A program made the position numbers and the translations under genes. From CAZLYX01 sp964563885 (GTDB lineage: Bacteria; Pseudomonadota; Gammaproteobacteria; Burkholderiales; Neisseriaceae), in NCBI GenBank assembly GCA_964563885.1, contig CAZLYX010000003.1, forward strand, positions 8,976 through 72,975: a stretch of 64,000 bases of DNA, written 5' to 3'. This document shows, in pieces, positions 36,232-46,144 of this stretch (its first letter is position 1; every line of letters begins with the position of its first letter). The notes beneath the pieces were generated by a model that was given only the letters and a program-made list of their open reading frames with translations, was not told the DNA's origin and searched no databases.

Positions 36232-36605
36232 TGAATCGTGATATCTGCTTTCAAATCAAACTGAGGAATCGGTATAGAAAACCGACCGCCCCGTTCATCT
36301 TCAAACTCATAATGCCCTTCCATCGTTCCCCATGGGGTTTTTAAATGCGCACCACTACTGTATTCGAATTCATCACCTGGATAAAGCGTTGGCTGCTGCC
36401 CAATCACACCCGCTCCAGAAACCCGCTCTTCATCGCCATGAGCATCGGTTATTAACCAAAAACGATTGCGCAAAGTGATGGCATCTTGGCTCTGGTTAAA
36501 AATCATGATTTTGTATACGAATACATACTTGTCATCAATAATATTACTTTGTTCAGCCAAGTAACGTGGCTTCACAACAATGTGTATTTCATCTGAGTCT
36601 GACAT
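36228..36605 (-). CDS. apaG: ApaG protein
   Basis: A 125-residue single-domain protein of the ApaG/DUF525 family (fibronectin-like fold). Seen: VFVYKIMIFNQSQDAITLRNRFW, SGAGVIGQQPTLYPGDEFEYSSG and TPWGTMEGHYEFEDERGGRF. It is linked to cobalt/magnesium resistance in Salmonella; the mechanism is not settled. Its ribosome site AGGAGG overlaps the start of an uptake sequence (36609-36620) and lies 12 bases before the ATG, slightly long. It is followed by pgpA and thiL upstream on the same strand. Confidence 0.95.
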   Translation of the reverse strand: MSDSDEIHIVVKPRYLAEQSNIIDDKYVFVYKIMIFNQSQDAITLRNRFWLITDAHGDEERVSGAGVIGQQPTLYPGDEFEYSSGAHLKTPWGTMEGHYEFEDERGGRFSIPIPQFDLKADITIQ

Positions 36606-36608
36606 ATT

Positions 36609-36620
36609 TTCAGGTAGCCT
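36609..36620 (+). repeat. Uptake sequence overlapping the apaG ribosome site
   Basis: AGGCTACCTGAA on the minus strand begins at the second AGG of AGGAGG, so the Shine-Dalgarno and uptake sequences share three bases. The plus strand shows TTCAGGTAGCCT. Confidence 0.75.
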
Positions 36621-36632
36621 CCTGAGAAAATA

Positions 36633-37142
36633 TTAAAATAAATAAGCACCAAGCTTTAACAATAATAATGACATTAAGGCTGCGATAATATCATCTAACA
36701 TCACACCAAAACCACCGCTAACTTGTTGGTCAAACCATTTTATAGGCTGTGGCTTTACTGCATCAAAAAAGCGGAATGTAGCAAATGCAACGAGCCACCA
36801 TAGCCAAGTTGCTGGAATAAATGCCAATATCAACATCATTGCAACAATCTCGTCCCAAACGATGCCACCGTAATCGTGTACACCCAACTGAGCTTCGGTG
36901 TGGTTGCAAATACTAATCCCCACAATAAACAAAAACAAGCAAAGCAAAGCCAACCAAAAACCCTCAATACCCAATGCCATACACAATGCAGCTAATGGTA
37001 GTGCTGGTAATGTTCCAAAAGTTCCTGGTGCTTTAGGCGCCAAACCCGTGCCAAAACCAAAGCCAAGTAAACATATTGGTCGTTTTAGCAACCAAGAAAA
37101 TGTAGGTTTAAATGCAGGTATTTGTTTAACCAAAATGATCAA
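36633..37142 (-). CDS. pgpA: Phosphatidylglycerophosphatase A
   Basis: PgpA removes the phosphate of phosphatidylglycerophosphate to give phosphatidylglycerol, the substrate of the cardiolipin synthase at 33011. The 169-residue membrane protein has GTGLAPKAPGTFGTLPALPL, the acidic DYGGIVWDEIVAMML motif and the closing GGFGVMLDDIIAALMS. No early ATG exists: the frame opens with TTG at 37142, and a second TTG at 37133 is better spaced from AAGGAT. It overlaps thiL by 17 bases, so translation is coupled. Confidence 0.93.
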   Translation of the reverse strand: MIILVKQIPAFKPTFSWLLKRPICLLGFGFGTGLAPKAPGTFGTLPALPLAALCMALGIEGFWLALLCLFLFIVGISICNHTEAQLGVHDYGGIVWDEIVAMMLILAFIPATWLWWLVAFATFRFFDAVKPQPIKWFDQQVSGGFGVMLDDIIAALMSLLLLKLGAYLF

Positions 37143-38100
37143 ATCCTTTTTTTGCCAAGACTAATTCTTTACCAGCAGTATCCACAATATTCAGATAGCC
37201 AGTGTTGTTAATTTGTCCCACACGTCGCACTGTTGCTCCACTCGCTGCACCCGCTTGCTCAATTTCAGCCCGTACTTGTGGTGGTGCAGTAAAAACCAGC
37301 TCATAATCATCACCACCAGCCAAAATACAATCATAAAATTGTGACCAAGACAACCCACCTGCACGCGTTAACGAAAGTAATTCTGGCAGCACAGGCACTT
37401 TGTCTGCGTATAATATTGCCCCTTTAGCCGAAGCTGTTAGGATGTGTCCCAAATCCTGCGCTAAGCCATCTGATATATCTTGAGCAGCATGAGCCAACGG
37501 CAGCAATAACGTCCCCAAATCTACACGTGGTATTGGTCTGAGCAACGCAGGTTCACACAATTTGTATATTGTTTCGGGCAAATATAATTCGCCTAGTCTA
37601 TGCCTCAATGCCACAGCCGCAGAGCCAAGCACGCCAGAAACCCAAATATCATCACCATTTTGTGCAGCATCTCGCCGCAATGCTTTGCCACAAGGTGTTT
37701 CACCAATAATGGTCACACTAAAAATCAAATCACCCTTAGTGGTATCCCCGCCAATCAAGCTAATGTTGTAACGCGACAAAACATTAAATAGGCTACCTGA
37801 AAAAGCCTCTAGCCACTTCTCATCTAATGAGGGCAGCGCTGCATTAAGCAACACCCATCTTGGGATCGCACCCATCGCCGCCATATCTGAAATATTGACA
37901 CTTAATATTTTATGTGCCAAATCCTCAGGATTCATATCCTCAAAAAAATGCCGTCCAGCCAATAACATATCACTACTAAAGTGTAAATCGTATCCTGCTT
38001 TAGGTCGCACAATCGCTGCATCATCACCAATGCCGAGCACAACATTGCTGTCATGTTGCTGTTTCGAAAAATAACGCCGAATAAACTCAAACTCAGTCAT
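37126..38100 (-). CDS. thiL: Thiamine-monophosphate kinase
   Basis: ThiL phosphorylates thiamine monophosphate to thiamine diphosphate. The 324-residue protein shows GIGDDAAIVRPKAGY, the metal site SVNISDMAAMGAIPRW, LIGGDTTKGDLIF, AQDISDGLAQDLGHI and LAGGDDYELVFTAPP. Length and order are normal. First gene of thiL-pgpA-apaG. An uptake sequence (37790-37801) is built into the gene, read as FSGSLF. Confidence 0.96.
   Translation of the reverse strand: MTEFEFIRRYFSKQQHDSNVVLGIGDDAAIVRPKAGYDLHFSSDMLLAGRHFFEDMNPEDLAHKILSVNISDMAAMGAIPRWVLLNAALPSLDEKWLEAFSGSLFNVLSRYNISLIGGDTTKGDLIFSVTIIGETPCGKALRRDAAQNGDDIWVSGVLGSAAVALRHRLGELYLPETIYKLCEPALLRPIPRVDLGTLLLPLAHAAQDISDGLAQDLGHILTASAKGAILYADKVPVLPELLSLTRAGGLSWSQFYDCILAGGDDYELVFTAPPQVRAEIEQAGAASGATVRRVGQINNTGYLNIVDTAGKELVLAKKGFDHFG
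37790..37801 (+). repeat. Uptake sequence inside thiL
   Basis: Exact AGGCTACCTGAA, read on the gene strand as FSGSL. Confidence 0.8.
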
Positions 38101-38774
38101 CTCAATCTAATCCCTTATTGCAAACTGTGAACTCATTTTTGTTTTAAAAAATCTCCATCTATAATGAACAACTTCACACCGTTTTGAGTAATTGAACGAT
38201 GAGTACTCAGTTCATCAGAAACAACATAGGTCATTCCTTATGTAAGCACAAATTTTTCTCCACTTTTTTGTTCACTTATATTCCTTAGCTATTTTTTTAG
38301 AATACCTTCAACCGTTTCTATCATCTTAGCATTTACCTAAGAGTTTCCGTTCATTGAATGCATCGATTTTTCTGCCATAAAGTAGGGCTTCTATAAAGAG
38401 TTAGTATAAAAATTAAGATTGTTGTAAGCATAACTATTAAGACTAGGCTAATACCAACTTTTTAAATTTTCTATTTATCTTATTTTCTTATTTAACCTAA
38501 ACCACTCTATGTTTTTTACATAGGATTCAAAAAAAGTCATCCTATTTTTTGGTGAAGTTAAATCCTATTTCATATTGACAAAATCTGATTCCTTTCCAAA
38601 ATTCTAATTTTCCTTTAATTTGTTTTAAAGCTTATGCTTTTGTAATCATTAGATTTTTTTAATTCTTTATATAGATTCTATATTTAACACCCAATATTGA
38701 AGAATTTGTCCATATTGCGGGCAATATACATGCAAAAATACATAACATTTAATCAATATCAGTAACACAAAATA

Positions 38775-38797
38775 AAACCCCTACCTAAGTAGGGGTT
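38775..38797 (-). terminator. Terminator downstream of rmpM
   Basis: Stem AAACCCCTAC/GTAGGGGTTT with a 4-base loop; the minus strand continues into TTTTATTTT. It lies about 70 bases after the rmpM stop. Confidence 0.8.
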
Positions 38798-38810
38798 TGT
38801 GTATTCAAGC

Positions 38811-38845
38811 ACTATACGATTAAGACAATATCCTAATCGTATAGT
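38811..38845. repeat. Hairpin between the rmpM stop and its terminator
   Basis: Perfect 12-bp stem ACTATACGATTA / TAATCGTATAGT with an 11-base loop. No T run follows, so it may stabilise the 3' end of the rmpM message. Confidence 0.6.
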
Positions 38846-38864
38846 TTAAAATCAAATATATGAT

Positions 38865-39533
38865 TTAGTTAACTTGTTTAGTCACCAAAGTACGAATACG
38901 TACGTCAACACGGCGATCAGGTTCGATACAAGCGATCTGAGCAGCACGTTTCTTAGCAGCAGATACTTTCTTACCCAATTTAGCAACTTCAGCTTGGCAA
39001 GATTCAGTCATTCGAGCTTGAGACTCACCTAGACCAACAGCAGTGATTTTTTGAGCCGGAACACCACGGTTAACTAAGTAATTAGAAACTGTGTTAGCAC
39101 GTTTTTCAGATAGCTCTTGGTTGTATTTATCTGAACCCATGAAGTCAGTATGACCTTCAACACGCACAGATTCAACTTTACTGTCAGATAAACGTTGAGC
39201 CAAAGTATTCAGAGTTTCTGATGCTTCTGGGCGCAAGTTGTACTTATCGAAACCAAATAAGAATTTAGCAGACAAGGCAACAACTTCTTCTGCGTATTCA
39301 GGAGCGGCTGGAGGTGCAACTTGAGCAGTAGCATCACCACACTCAACCAAACCATTGGTATCTTTATTTAAGAAGCTATTTTCCCAGCATTCATTGTAGT
39401 TATTGCGCACTACTTCTCTGGTTTGCTCGCTGATGGTATAACCCGGTTTTTCGTGCACTGGGCCGGCGGCCATTGCGCTGCCAGAAGCAATTACGGCAGC
39501 AAACAAGGCGCTTAATTTGAGCTGTTTGGTCAT
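38865..39533 (-). CDS. rmpM: RmpM-like OmpA-family outer membrane-associated protein
   Basis: A 222-residue protein with a signal peptide ([15 protein letters not shown]), an N-terminal periplasmic piece ([18 protein letters not shown] with two Cys) and a C-terminal OmpA peptidoglycan-binding domain: [39 protein letters not shown] and the RRVDVRI ending with the Asp and Arg that hold diaminopimelate. Arrangement and size match RmpM (class 4 protein) of Neisseria, which links porins and TonB receptors to the cell wall. The ATG follows GAGGGAA, and a TATAAT element lies at 39577-39582. Confidence 0.9.
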   Translation of the reverse strand: MTKQLKLSALFAAVIASGSAMAAGPVHEKPGYTISEQTREVVRNNYNECWENSFLNKDTNGLVECGDATAQVAPPAAPEYAEEVVALSAKFLFGFDKYNLRPEASETLNTLAQRLSDSKVESVRVEGHTDFMGSDKYNQELSEKRANTVSNYLVNRGVPAQKITAVGLGESQARMTESCQAEVAKLGKKVSAAKKRAAQIACIEPDRRVDVRIRTLVTKQVN

Positions 39534-40003
39534 TTTATTCCCTCATCAAAAAATTGTTATGTAACGGCAGCTGAAGATTATACTCGCCTAGACCGAAACA
39601 AATTACAATACACAGGCCGCCACTTGAAATGAGCGACAACTTGGATATTTCAGGTTTGCACTATAAGAATGTCAAGCCAAACTGTCAATAGCCGATTGTC
39701 GGCAAAGCCTTTACGAAACGACCCGTTCCTAAACACTAATCATGCCGAAAAATCAACTTCCTGTCATGCATTTACATACAAAATAGAAAAATACGTTTCA
39801 CTTAGTTGTGCAAAAACCACATAAAACCCAAGTTTATCCTTTTTTATTTTATTAAGTCTAACATGTAATTATTTTAAAATACTTTCTAAAACTAGTTTTT
39901 TATTATTAAAACATCAATAGAAATATTTTCACATAGGCAATTATGTTACATTAATTAAGAATATGCAGTATAAACCACACAATTACTTGCCATTACAAAG
40001 CTT
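39534..40003. promoter_or_regulatory. Promoter region between rmpM and cysB
   Basis: 470 bases with no gene seen. On the minus strand TATAAT (39577-39582) lies 44 bases before the rmpM ATG and is a convincing -10; no good -35 was found at the normal distance. The remainder is AT-rich and must contain the cysB promoter. Confidence 0.5.
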
Positions 40004-40954
40004 ATGAAATTACAACAACTGCGCTACATTCTTGAAGTTTACCGCCAGAATTTAAATGTTTCCGATGCAGCCGAAGTACTTTTTACTTCACAACCTGGCA
40101 TATCTAAGCAAATCCGCCTGCTTGAAGATGAATTAGGGGTACAAATTTTCATCCGCAGCGGTAAGCGTATTGTATCTGTTTCACAACCTGGAAAAATGGT
40201 GTTGGAAATCACTGAACGTATTTTACAGGATGTACAAAATATCCGAAATATTGGTAGCGATTTTGCCGATAAGGATAGCGGCACGCTCTCTATAGCCACC
40301 ACTCACACTCAAGCACGTTATGCCTTACCACCTGTGGTAGCCAAATTTATGAATCTCTATCCAAATGTAAAACTATCAATAAAACAGGGTAATCCTAGTC
40401 AGATTCTACAAATGATCACCAGTGGAGAAGTAGACTTTTCTATCTCAACCGAATCTTGGCATTCAGTAAACAATTTGCGCTATCTGCCCTGCTCAGAATG
40501 GCACCATGCGGTAGTAGTGCCAAATCAACATCCACTAGCAATGCTTGATAGGCCTCTGAATTTATCAGACATTGCAGCCTATCCACTTATTACTTACGAC
40601 TTTGCTTTTGAACCCAATAACCGCATTGCTCAAGCATTTAAACAAGCGAATATTCATGATTTTCAGGTAGCCTTGTCGGCTACAGGCACAGATGTAATTA
40701 AAACCTACGTTAAGCTTGGCTTGGGTATTGGCTTGATGGCAGAAGAGGCTTATAACGTCCAAGAAGATAACGAATTAACGATTCTCAACACACGTCATTT
40801 ATTTGCACCTTCTTCTACTAAAATCATTCTACCTTCCGATACTTATCTACGTGGATACGCGTATGATTTTATAACTTTATTTGCTCCGGCGCTTAACCGT
40901 GAGCGCATTGATAGCCTGCTATACTCACCACTTGAAGAAGATTATTCTATTTAA
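40004..40954 (+). CDS. cysB: LysR-family regulator CysB
   Basis: CysB activates genes of sulfate uptake and cysteine synthesis with N-acetylserine as inducer. The 316-residue protein has the N-terminal helix-turn-helix (MKLQQLRYILEVYRQNLNVS, then SQPGISKQIRLLEDELG) and a long inducer domain with THTQARYALPPVV and GTDVIKTYVKLGLGIGLMAE, both typical of CysB. It is alone, upstream and opposite to fnr. An uptake sequence (40662-40673) is built into the gene and read as FQVAL. Ribosome site weak. Confidence 0.94.
   Translation: MKLQQLRYILEVYRQNLNVSDAAEVLFTSQPGISKQIRLLEDELGVQIFIRSGKRIVSVSQPGKMVLEITERILQDVQNIRNIGSDFADKDSGTLSIATTHTQARYALPPVVAKFMNLYPNVKLSIKQGNPSQILQMITSGEVDFSISTESWHSVNNLRYLPCSEWHHAVVVPNQHPLAMLDRPLNLSDIAAYPLITYDFAFEPNNRIAQAFKQANIHDFQVALSATGTDVIKTYVKLGLGIGLMAEEAYNVQEDNELTILNTRHLFAPSSTKIILPSDTYLRGYAYDFITLFAPALNRERIDSLLYSPLEEDYSI
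40662..40673 (-). repeat. Uptake sequence inside cysB
   Basis: TTCAGGTAGCCT, read as FQVAL in the CysB inducer domain. Confidence 0.8.
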
Positions 40955-41020
40955 CCGCACGTTAACAGCACGAATTAACATAATAAAAAAGTATTATGTT
41001 TGGCATTCTCATATATTTAT

Positions 41021-41764
41021 TTATGATGAGACAGCATGTTCACACCCTAATATCATTTTTTTGAGTGTTTCTGGCTCTAAAATTCGTATGTGCTTATGCT
41101 CTACTGAAATCAGACCTTCCTGATTAAATTTGGACAATGTACGGCTAACTGTTTCTAGCTTTAATCCTAAATAACTGCCAATTTCTTCTCGCGACATTCT
41201 TAGAATAAAATCATTAGCAGCAAAACCACGTGATTGTAAACGTTGAGATAAATTCAGCAAAAATGCTACAACTCTCTCTTCAGCACGCATATTACCCAAC
41301 AACAACATCACGCCTTGATCTCGCACGATTTCTCTGCTCATTAATCGATAAAAGTGAGTTTGAATACTGGGAATATTTAAACCTAATTGTTCCATACTAT
41401 CAAAAGGCAGCTCACACACTTCACTGTCTTCCAATGCCACAGCGTTACAACTGTGCATATCAGCACAAATCCCATCCATACCCAACAGTTCGCCTGACAT
41501 AAAAAAGCCTGTTACTTGGTCACGCCCATCTTGACTGGCTACAGCTGTTTTAAAAAAACCAGTGCGAATCGCATAAAGAGATTTAAACGGCTCAGCGACC
41601 CGAAATAAATACTCCCCTTTTTTTAAACGACGGCTCTGCCGGATTACAGCATCCAATTGATTAACTTCATCCTGCATTAAGCCTACTGGCAAACACAATT
41701 CGCGTAAGCTACAGGTTGAGCATAATGCTTTTATTACTTTTGGGGGAGTACTCGAGCTAGACAT
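41021..41764 (-). CDS. fnr: FNR-type oxygen-sensing transcription regulator
   Basis: A 247-residue Crp/Fnr regulator. The three N-terminal Cys of the 4Fe-4S ligand set are in CSTCSLRELC (Cys15, Cys18, Cys24), and the fourth is probably Cys106 in DMHSCNAVA. The cAMP-like domain follows, and the helix-turn-helix SREEIGSYLGLKLETVSRTL contains the E..S..R residues that read TTGAT. It should switch genes to low-oxygen use. A TTGAC...ATCAA site lies 43 bases before its start, so it may control itself. The ATG follows TAGGAC. Confidence 0.95.
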   Translation of the reverse strand: MSSSSTPPKVIKALCSTCSLRELCLPVGLMQDEVNQLDAVIRQSRRLKKGEYLFRVAEPFKSLYAIRTGFFKTAVASQDGRDQVTGFFMSGELLGMDGICADMHSCNAVALEDSEVCELPFDSMEQLGLNIPSIQTHFYRLMSREIVRDQGVMLLLGNMRAEERVVAFLLNLSQRLQSRGFAANDFILRMSREEIGSYLGLKLETVSRTLSKFNQEGLISVEHKHIRILEPETLKKMILGCEHAVSS

Positions 41765-41806
41765 TAAGCGTCCTAACTATAAAATGTGGCGATACCTTTA
41801 GTAAGA

Positions 41807-41820
41807 TTGACTCAAATCAA
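41807..41820. promoter_or_regulatory. Near-consensus FNR box between fnr and hemN
   Basis: TTGACTCAAATCAA differs by one base from TTGAT-n4-ATCAA. It lies 91 bases before hemN and 43 bases before fnr. Either or both could be regulated. Confidence 0.75.
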
Positions 41821-41910
41821 GGCGTGTTGTAATTAATAGTTGTATTCTAGCAAATTCCTACGCTTTTGAACAACTTATGCCTTTGAGCAATTAAATAGGC
41901 AATCCGACAC

Positions 41911-43317
41911 ATGAAAACCATTCACATCATTAACTCATTTCAACCCGAATTTGACCGTGAGCTAATTGCCTCTTTACCTGCCAGCGGCCCACGCTATACT
42001 TCTTATCCTACCGCTGATCGTTTTCATGCGGGCTTTGATGAAACAGCATACATACAAGCTTTAGATCAACTCAATCAAACATCATCCAATCAACCGCTTT
42101 CGCTTTATATACATATCCCGTTTTGTAACACAATCTGCTATTACTGTGGCTGCAATAAAATTATTACTAAAGACAAAAGTCGAGCCGATGCTTACATTAC
42201 TTATTTAGAACGAGAGTTAGAGCTGTTAGTACCTCACTTGCATAACAAGCCATCTTTAGCTCAATTGCACTTCGGTGGCGGCACACCCACATTTTTAAGC
42301 GATGACCAACTCAAACGCGTCTTCGACATGATTCGTCGTCATTTCACTCTTTTGCCGGATGGTGAATATTCAATTGAAATAGACCCACGTAAAGTAGACC
42401 GCGACACTGTGTTTCACTTAGCCAAGCTCGGCTTCAACCGCATGAGCATAGGTATTCAAGACTTCAACCTCGAAGTTCAAATAGCAGTAAACCGTATTCA
42501 AAGCGTAGAAGAAACACGTTTAGTTATTGATGCTGCACGCGAAGCTGGCTTTAAATCTGTAAGCGTAGACTTAATTTATGGCTTACCGCACCAAACGCTC
42601 GACAGCATAAAACCCACCATCGACACCGTATTGTCGCTCGATCCAGATCGCATAGCACTATATCATTACGCCCATTTGCCTCATTTATTTAAACCACAAC
42701 GTCGTATTGATACCAGTGCCGTGCCAAATAGTGAAGAAAAACTCGATATTCTCCAATATGCTGTCAATACGCTTACAGAACGTGGCCATGTATTTATCGG
42801 CATGGATCACTTTGCTAAGCCGAATGACGAACTTGCCATTGCATTACGCGAAGGCCGGTTGCAACGCAATTTTCAAGGTTACTCCACTTATGCAGACTGT
42901 GATTTAGTGGCCGTTGGTGTTTCTTCGATTGGTAAAATTGGCAGCACCTACAGCCAAAACGAACGCGATATAGAGCGCTACTATGCAGCGTTAGACGAAG
43001 GCCGTTTGCCGCTTATGCGCGGCTATCAGCTAAACCAGGACGACTTATTACGTCGCAATATTATCCAAGACCTGATGTGCCGTTTTGGATTAAATTTTAG
43101 TGATTACGATTCACAGCTTAACACCTCATTTCGGCAGTATTTCCAAGAAGAATTGTTGGATTTAGCACAGCTAACCGAGCTAGGCTTGTTGTCATTAGAG
43201 GCCGATTGCCTTACTGTTACACCCAAAGGCCGTTTTCTGATCCGCAACATCGCCATGGTATTCGACAACCATTTGCGCCATAAAGAAACACACGCCCAAT
43301 ACTCCAAGACTGTTTAA
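41911..43317 (+). CDS. hemN: Oxygen-independent coproporphyrinogen III oxidase
   Basis: HemN is a radical SAM enzyme that makes protoporphyrinogen IX for haem without oxygen. The 468-residue protein has the iron-sulfur motif CNTICYYCGC (Cys72, Cys76, Cys79), GGGTPTFLS, RMSIGIQDFNLEVQ and DLIYGLPHQT, the same set as E. coli HemN (not the shorter HemW). The FNR-type site before it fits anaerobic induction. The ATG has a weak ribosome site. Confidence 0.96.
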   Translation: MKTIHIINSFQPEFDRELIASLPASGPRYTSYPTADRFHAGFDETAYIQALDQLNQTSSNQPLSLYIHIPFCNTICYYCGCNKIITKDKSRADAYITYLERELELLVPHLHNKPSLAQLHFGGGTPTFLSDDQLKRVFDMIRRHFTLLPDGEYSIEIDPRKVDRDTVFHLAKLGFNRMSIGIQDFNLEVQIAVNRIQSVEETRLVIDAAREAGFKSVSVDLIYGLPHQTLDSIKPTIDTVLSLDPDRIALYHYAHLPHLFKPQRRIDTSAVPNSEEKLDILQYAVNTLTERGHVFIGMDHFAKPNDELAIALREGRLQRNFQGYSTYADCDLVAVGVSSIGKIGSTYSQNERDIERYYAALDEGRLPLMRGYQLNQDDLLRRNIIQDLMCRFGLNFSDYDSQLNTSFRQYFQEELLDLAQLTELGLLSLEADCLTVTPKGRFLIRNIAMVFDNHLRHKETHAQYSKTV

Positions 43318-43351
43318 TATTTAAACCAGCATTAAATTTATATTCATCATA

Positions 43352-43381
43352 AGGCTACCTGAATATTCTTTCAGGTAGCCT
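43352..43381 (+). terminator. Inverted uptake-sequence pair downstream of hemN
   Basis: Uptake sequences at 43352-43363 and 43370-43381 with a 6-base loop, 34 bases after the hemN stop. Confidence 0.8.
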
Positions 43382-43709
43382 TAAGTACTGTAGCCTCAAG
43401 CCCACCAAATTGTTGTTTAAAACCTCAGCCTTGTGGTGCTGAATTGCGCTGATAAACTGCAAACACTGTTTCTCCCTAACTATAACCACGCTAAATATTG
43501 TTTTATTTAGACAGATTCTTTCTGGATAGCCACGTCAAGATTTTATTTTAAATATTCTAAAAAATTATTAGGTTTTCTTACACCTAAATTGCCCTAACAT
43601 TGTATTAAAACCATAATCAACACTGCAGTTTGCTTCACTTGCCAGTCAGTCAATCTCACCCTACAATACAAAGCTAACTTATCCCAATTATTTTCAGGTA
43701 GCCACAGTT
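43382..43709. other. Spacer between hemN and proA
   Basis: 328 bases with no gene seen. AT-rich, no clear promoter elements assignable. Near its end is an uptake sequence with one mismatch (TTCAGGTAGCCA, about 43693-43704), 6 bases before proA. Confidence 0.5.
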
Positions 43710-44975
43710 ATGACCACCGATATCCGCCAATATGTTCTTAAAATCGCAGAAGCCGCCAAAGCAGCCTATTACACTTTAGCCACGGCCAGCACTGCTCAAA
43801 AAAACAACGCTTTAATACATATGGCCGAGTTATTACAAAAACACAAAAATGCCATTTTGGCCGCTAATGCCGAAGACATGGAAAAAGCAACCGCCAAAGG
43901 GCTAGATTCTGCTTTATTAGACCGGTTAAAATTGAACGAAAAAACCATCGACAGTATGAGCGATGGCTTACGTCAAATTGCTGCATTGGCAGACCCAGTT
44001 GGCGAGATGGATGAGTTTCGCACTCGCCCAAATGGTTTAAAAATTGGCAAAATGCGAGTGCCTCTTGGCACGATAGGCATCATTTACGAGTCTCGCCCGA
44101 ATGTTACTTTAGACGCTGCGGCTTTGTGCCTTAAATCGGGCAACTCCTGCATTTTGCGTGGTGGCAGTGAAGCATTTCAAAGCAATATGGCCATTGCCAA
44201 AATTATTCGCCAAGCATTGCTTGAACATGATTTACCTGCTGATGCCGTGTGCTTTATTGAAAACACAGATCGCGAAAGTGTTGGCGCCATGCTACAGCTA
44301 CCTGAATTAATTGATGTGATTATCCCACGTGGTGGTAAAAACTTAGTGGCGCGCATCAGCGCCGAAGCACGTGTACCAGTAATCAAACACTTAGATGGCA
44401 TTTGTCATGTATATATAGATGAATATGCCGACAGCGATAAAGCCGTTAATATCGCCGTTAACGCTAAAACTTCACGCTACGGCACTTGCAATACTATGGA
44501 AACGTTACTCATCCACGAAAGCCGCGCTGAAGAATTATTACCACGCTTACAACAAGCTTACGCCGCTGAAAACGTTGAATTACGTGGATGTGAACGCACA
44601 CAACAGCTGCTGGGCACACTGGTTATCGCCGCTACACCAGACGACTGGGAAACAGAATACTTGGCACCAATATTGGCCATTAAGATAGTAAACAGCTTAA
44701 GCGAAGCCATGCAGCACATCAACACCCACAGTAGCCATCACACAGACAGCATCGTCACCGAAAGCTACACTCATGCCCAGATTTTCTTGCGCATGGTAGA
44801 CAGTGCCAGCGTGATCGTTAATGCCTCCACCCGTTTTGCCGATGGCTTTGAATTTGGCTTAGGCGCTGAAATAGGTATTTCTACTGATAAAATTCACGTA
44901 CGCGGGCCAGTGGGTTTGAATGGCTTAACCAGTCAAAAATGGGTGGTTTTAGGTGATGGGCAAATACGTCAGTAA
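43710..44975 (+). CDS. proA: Gamma-glutamyl phosphate reductase
   Basis: ProA reduces gamma-glutamyl phosphate with NADPH to the semialdehyde that becomes proline. The 421-residue aldehyde-dehydrogenase-fold protein has [32 protein letters not shown], the catalytic Cys in [16 protein letters not shown], and the C-terminal [16 protein letters not shown]. Length is normal. The partner proB is not in the window. A 10-base uptake core (about 44298) lies within the gene. Confidence 0.97.
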   Translation: MTTDIRQYVLKIAEAAKAAYYTLATASTAQKNNALIHMAELLQKHKNAILAANAEDMEKATAKGLDSALLDRLKLNEKTIDSMSDGLRQIAALADPVGEMDEFRTRPNGLKIGKMRVPLGTIGIIYESRPNVTLDAAALCLKSGNSCILRGGSEAFQSNMAIAKIIRQALLEHDLPADAVCFIENTDRESVGAMLQLPELIDVIIPRGGKNLVARISAEARVPVIKHLDGICHVYIDEYADSDKAVNIAVNAKTSRYGTCNTMETLLIHESRAEELLPRLQQAYAAENVELRGCERTQQLLGTLVIAATPDDWETEYLAPILAIKIVNSLSEAMQHINTHSSHHTDSIVTESYTHAQIFLRMVDSASVIVNASTRFADGFEFGLGAEIGISTDKIHVRGPVGLNGLTSQKWVVLGDGQIRQ

Positions 44976-45196
44976 CAAATATTATTATATCAATATTTAA
45001 AGTAAACAAAATACATGAGGTTAAAAGCCATCAAAAGCATTTTTTTATCCGTATTGCATAAGATATAAGCAATAGACAACATTTCCTAACAATTATTTGC
45101 CCAAGAGCATCTACTCTATCGGCTTGGTTTTTGAGAGAATAGCGTCACTTAATTATGACTATCCGTTCATAAAAATTACACATCAAAGGAAAATAT

Positions 45197-46039
45197 GTGA
45201 AGCGCATTTTTTTATTTCTTGCCACCAACATTGCCGTTTTGGTTGTCATCAGCATTATCCTTAGTTTATTAGGATTAAGCGGCAATCCAAATGACATGGG
45301 TGGACTATTAGCCTTTTCAGCAGTTATCGGCTTTAGTGGTTCGATAATTTCGTTGATGACCTCAAAAATGATCGCCAAACGCTCAGTAGGTGCTCAAGTT
45401 ATTACCCAACCAGCCAACGAAGCAGAAGCGTGGCTGGTACAAACTGTACAAAACCAAGCCAGGCAATGGAATATAAAAATGCCTGAAGTGGCTATTTACA
45501 ACTCGCCTGAGCCAAATGCATTTGCAACTGGCCCCAGCAAGAATAATTCTTTAGTAGCAGTGAGCACTGGCTTATTAGAACATATGACTCGCGACGAAGT
45601 AGAGGCTGTGTTAGCACACGAAATGGCTCACGTTGGAAATGGTGACATGGTCACACTTGCTCTAATTCAAGGTGTAGTGAATACTTTTGTGGTATTTTTG
45701 GCACGAATCGTATCCAGTATGGTTACTCGTAGTGAAAACGGCGAATCTTCGCAAGGCATGTATTTTATAGTCAGCATGGTGCTGCAAATTGTGTTCGGCT
45801 TCTTAGCCAGCTTCATCGTAATGTGGTTTAGTCGTCAGCGCGAATACCGGGCAGATGCTGGTGCTGCCAAATTAGTAGGTGCTCCAAAAATGATTGCCGC
45901 ACTACAACGATTAAAAGGTGGCGAAAGCCAGTTGCCAAAAGAAATGTTGGCATTAGGCATTGCCAGTGATGCTAAGGATTCTTTACTCAGCACCCACCCT
46001 AGCCTAGACAATCGCATCAGTCGTCTAAAGCTAATGTAA
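45197..46039 (+). CDS. htpX: Protease HtpX
   Basis: HtpX is an inner-membrane zinc metalloprotease that degrades damaged membrane proteins. The 280-residue protein has two N-terminal helices, the zinc motif [10 protein letters not shown], a third Glu ligand in [12 protein letters not shown] and the C-terminal [13 protein letters not shown]. The start is GTG (45197), placed after AAAGGA; an ATG two bases earlier is in another frame. The 220-base spacer before it shows no clear heat-shock promoter by eye. Confidence 0.95.
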   Translation: MKRIFLFLATNIAVLVVISIILSLLGLSGNPNDMGGLLAFSAVIGFSGSIISLMTSKMIAKRSVGAQVITQPANEAEAWLVQTVQNQARQWNIKMPEVAIYNSPEPNAFATGPSKNNSLVAVSTGLLEHMTRDEVEAVLAHEMAHVGNGDMVTLALIQGVVNTFVVFLARIVSSMVTRSENGESSQGMYFIVSMVLQIVFGFLASFIVMWFSRQREYRADAGAAKLVGAPKMIAALQRLKGGESQLPKEMLALGIASDAKDSLLSTHPSLDNRISRLKLM

Positions 46040-46046
46040 TTGATTA

Positions 46047-46099
46047 GAATAACGAAAAGGCTACCTGAAATACAATTTCAGGTAGCCTTTTCGTTATTC
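46047..46099. terminator. Bidirectional uptake-sequence terminator with 24-bp stem
   Basis: The two uptake sequences (46058-46069 and 46077-46088) sit in a perfect 24-bp stem (46047-46070 with 46076-46099) with a 5-base loop. It separates htpX from the convergent exonuclease gene. The longest perfect hairpin with a loop in the window. Confidence 0.88.
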
Positions 46100-46144
46100 C
46101 TGCCTATTCATTTTATCTAACCTATTCTCAAGCAAAATATAGAT

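Larger units (their letters stand above)
38101..38864. other. Long AT-rich spacer between thiL and rmpM
   Basis: About 760 bases, strongly T-rich, with no gene that I can support: open frames are under 40 codons and lack ribosome sites. It holds the thiL promoter region at one end and the two rmpM hairpins at the other. No RNA gene or repeat was recognised, and no uptake sequence, which is unusual here. Confidence 0.5.
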
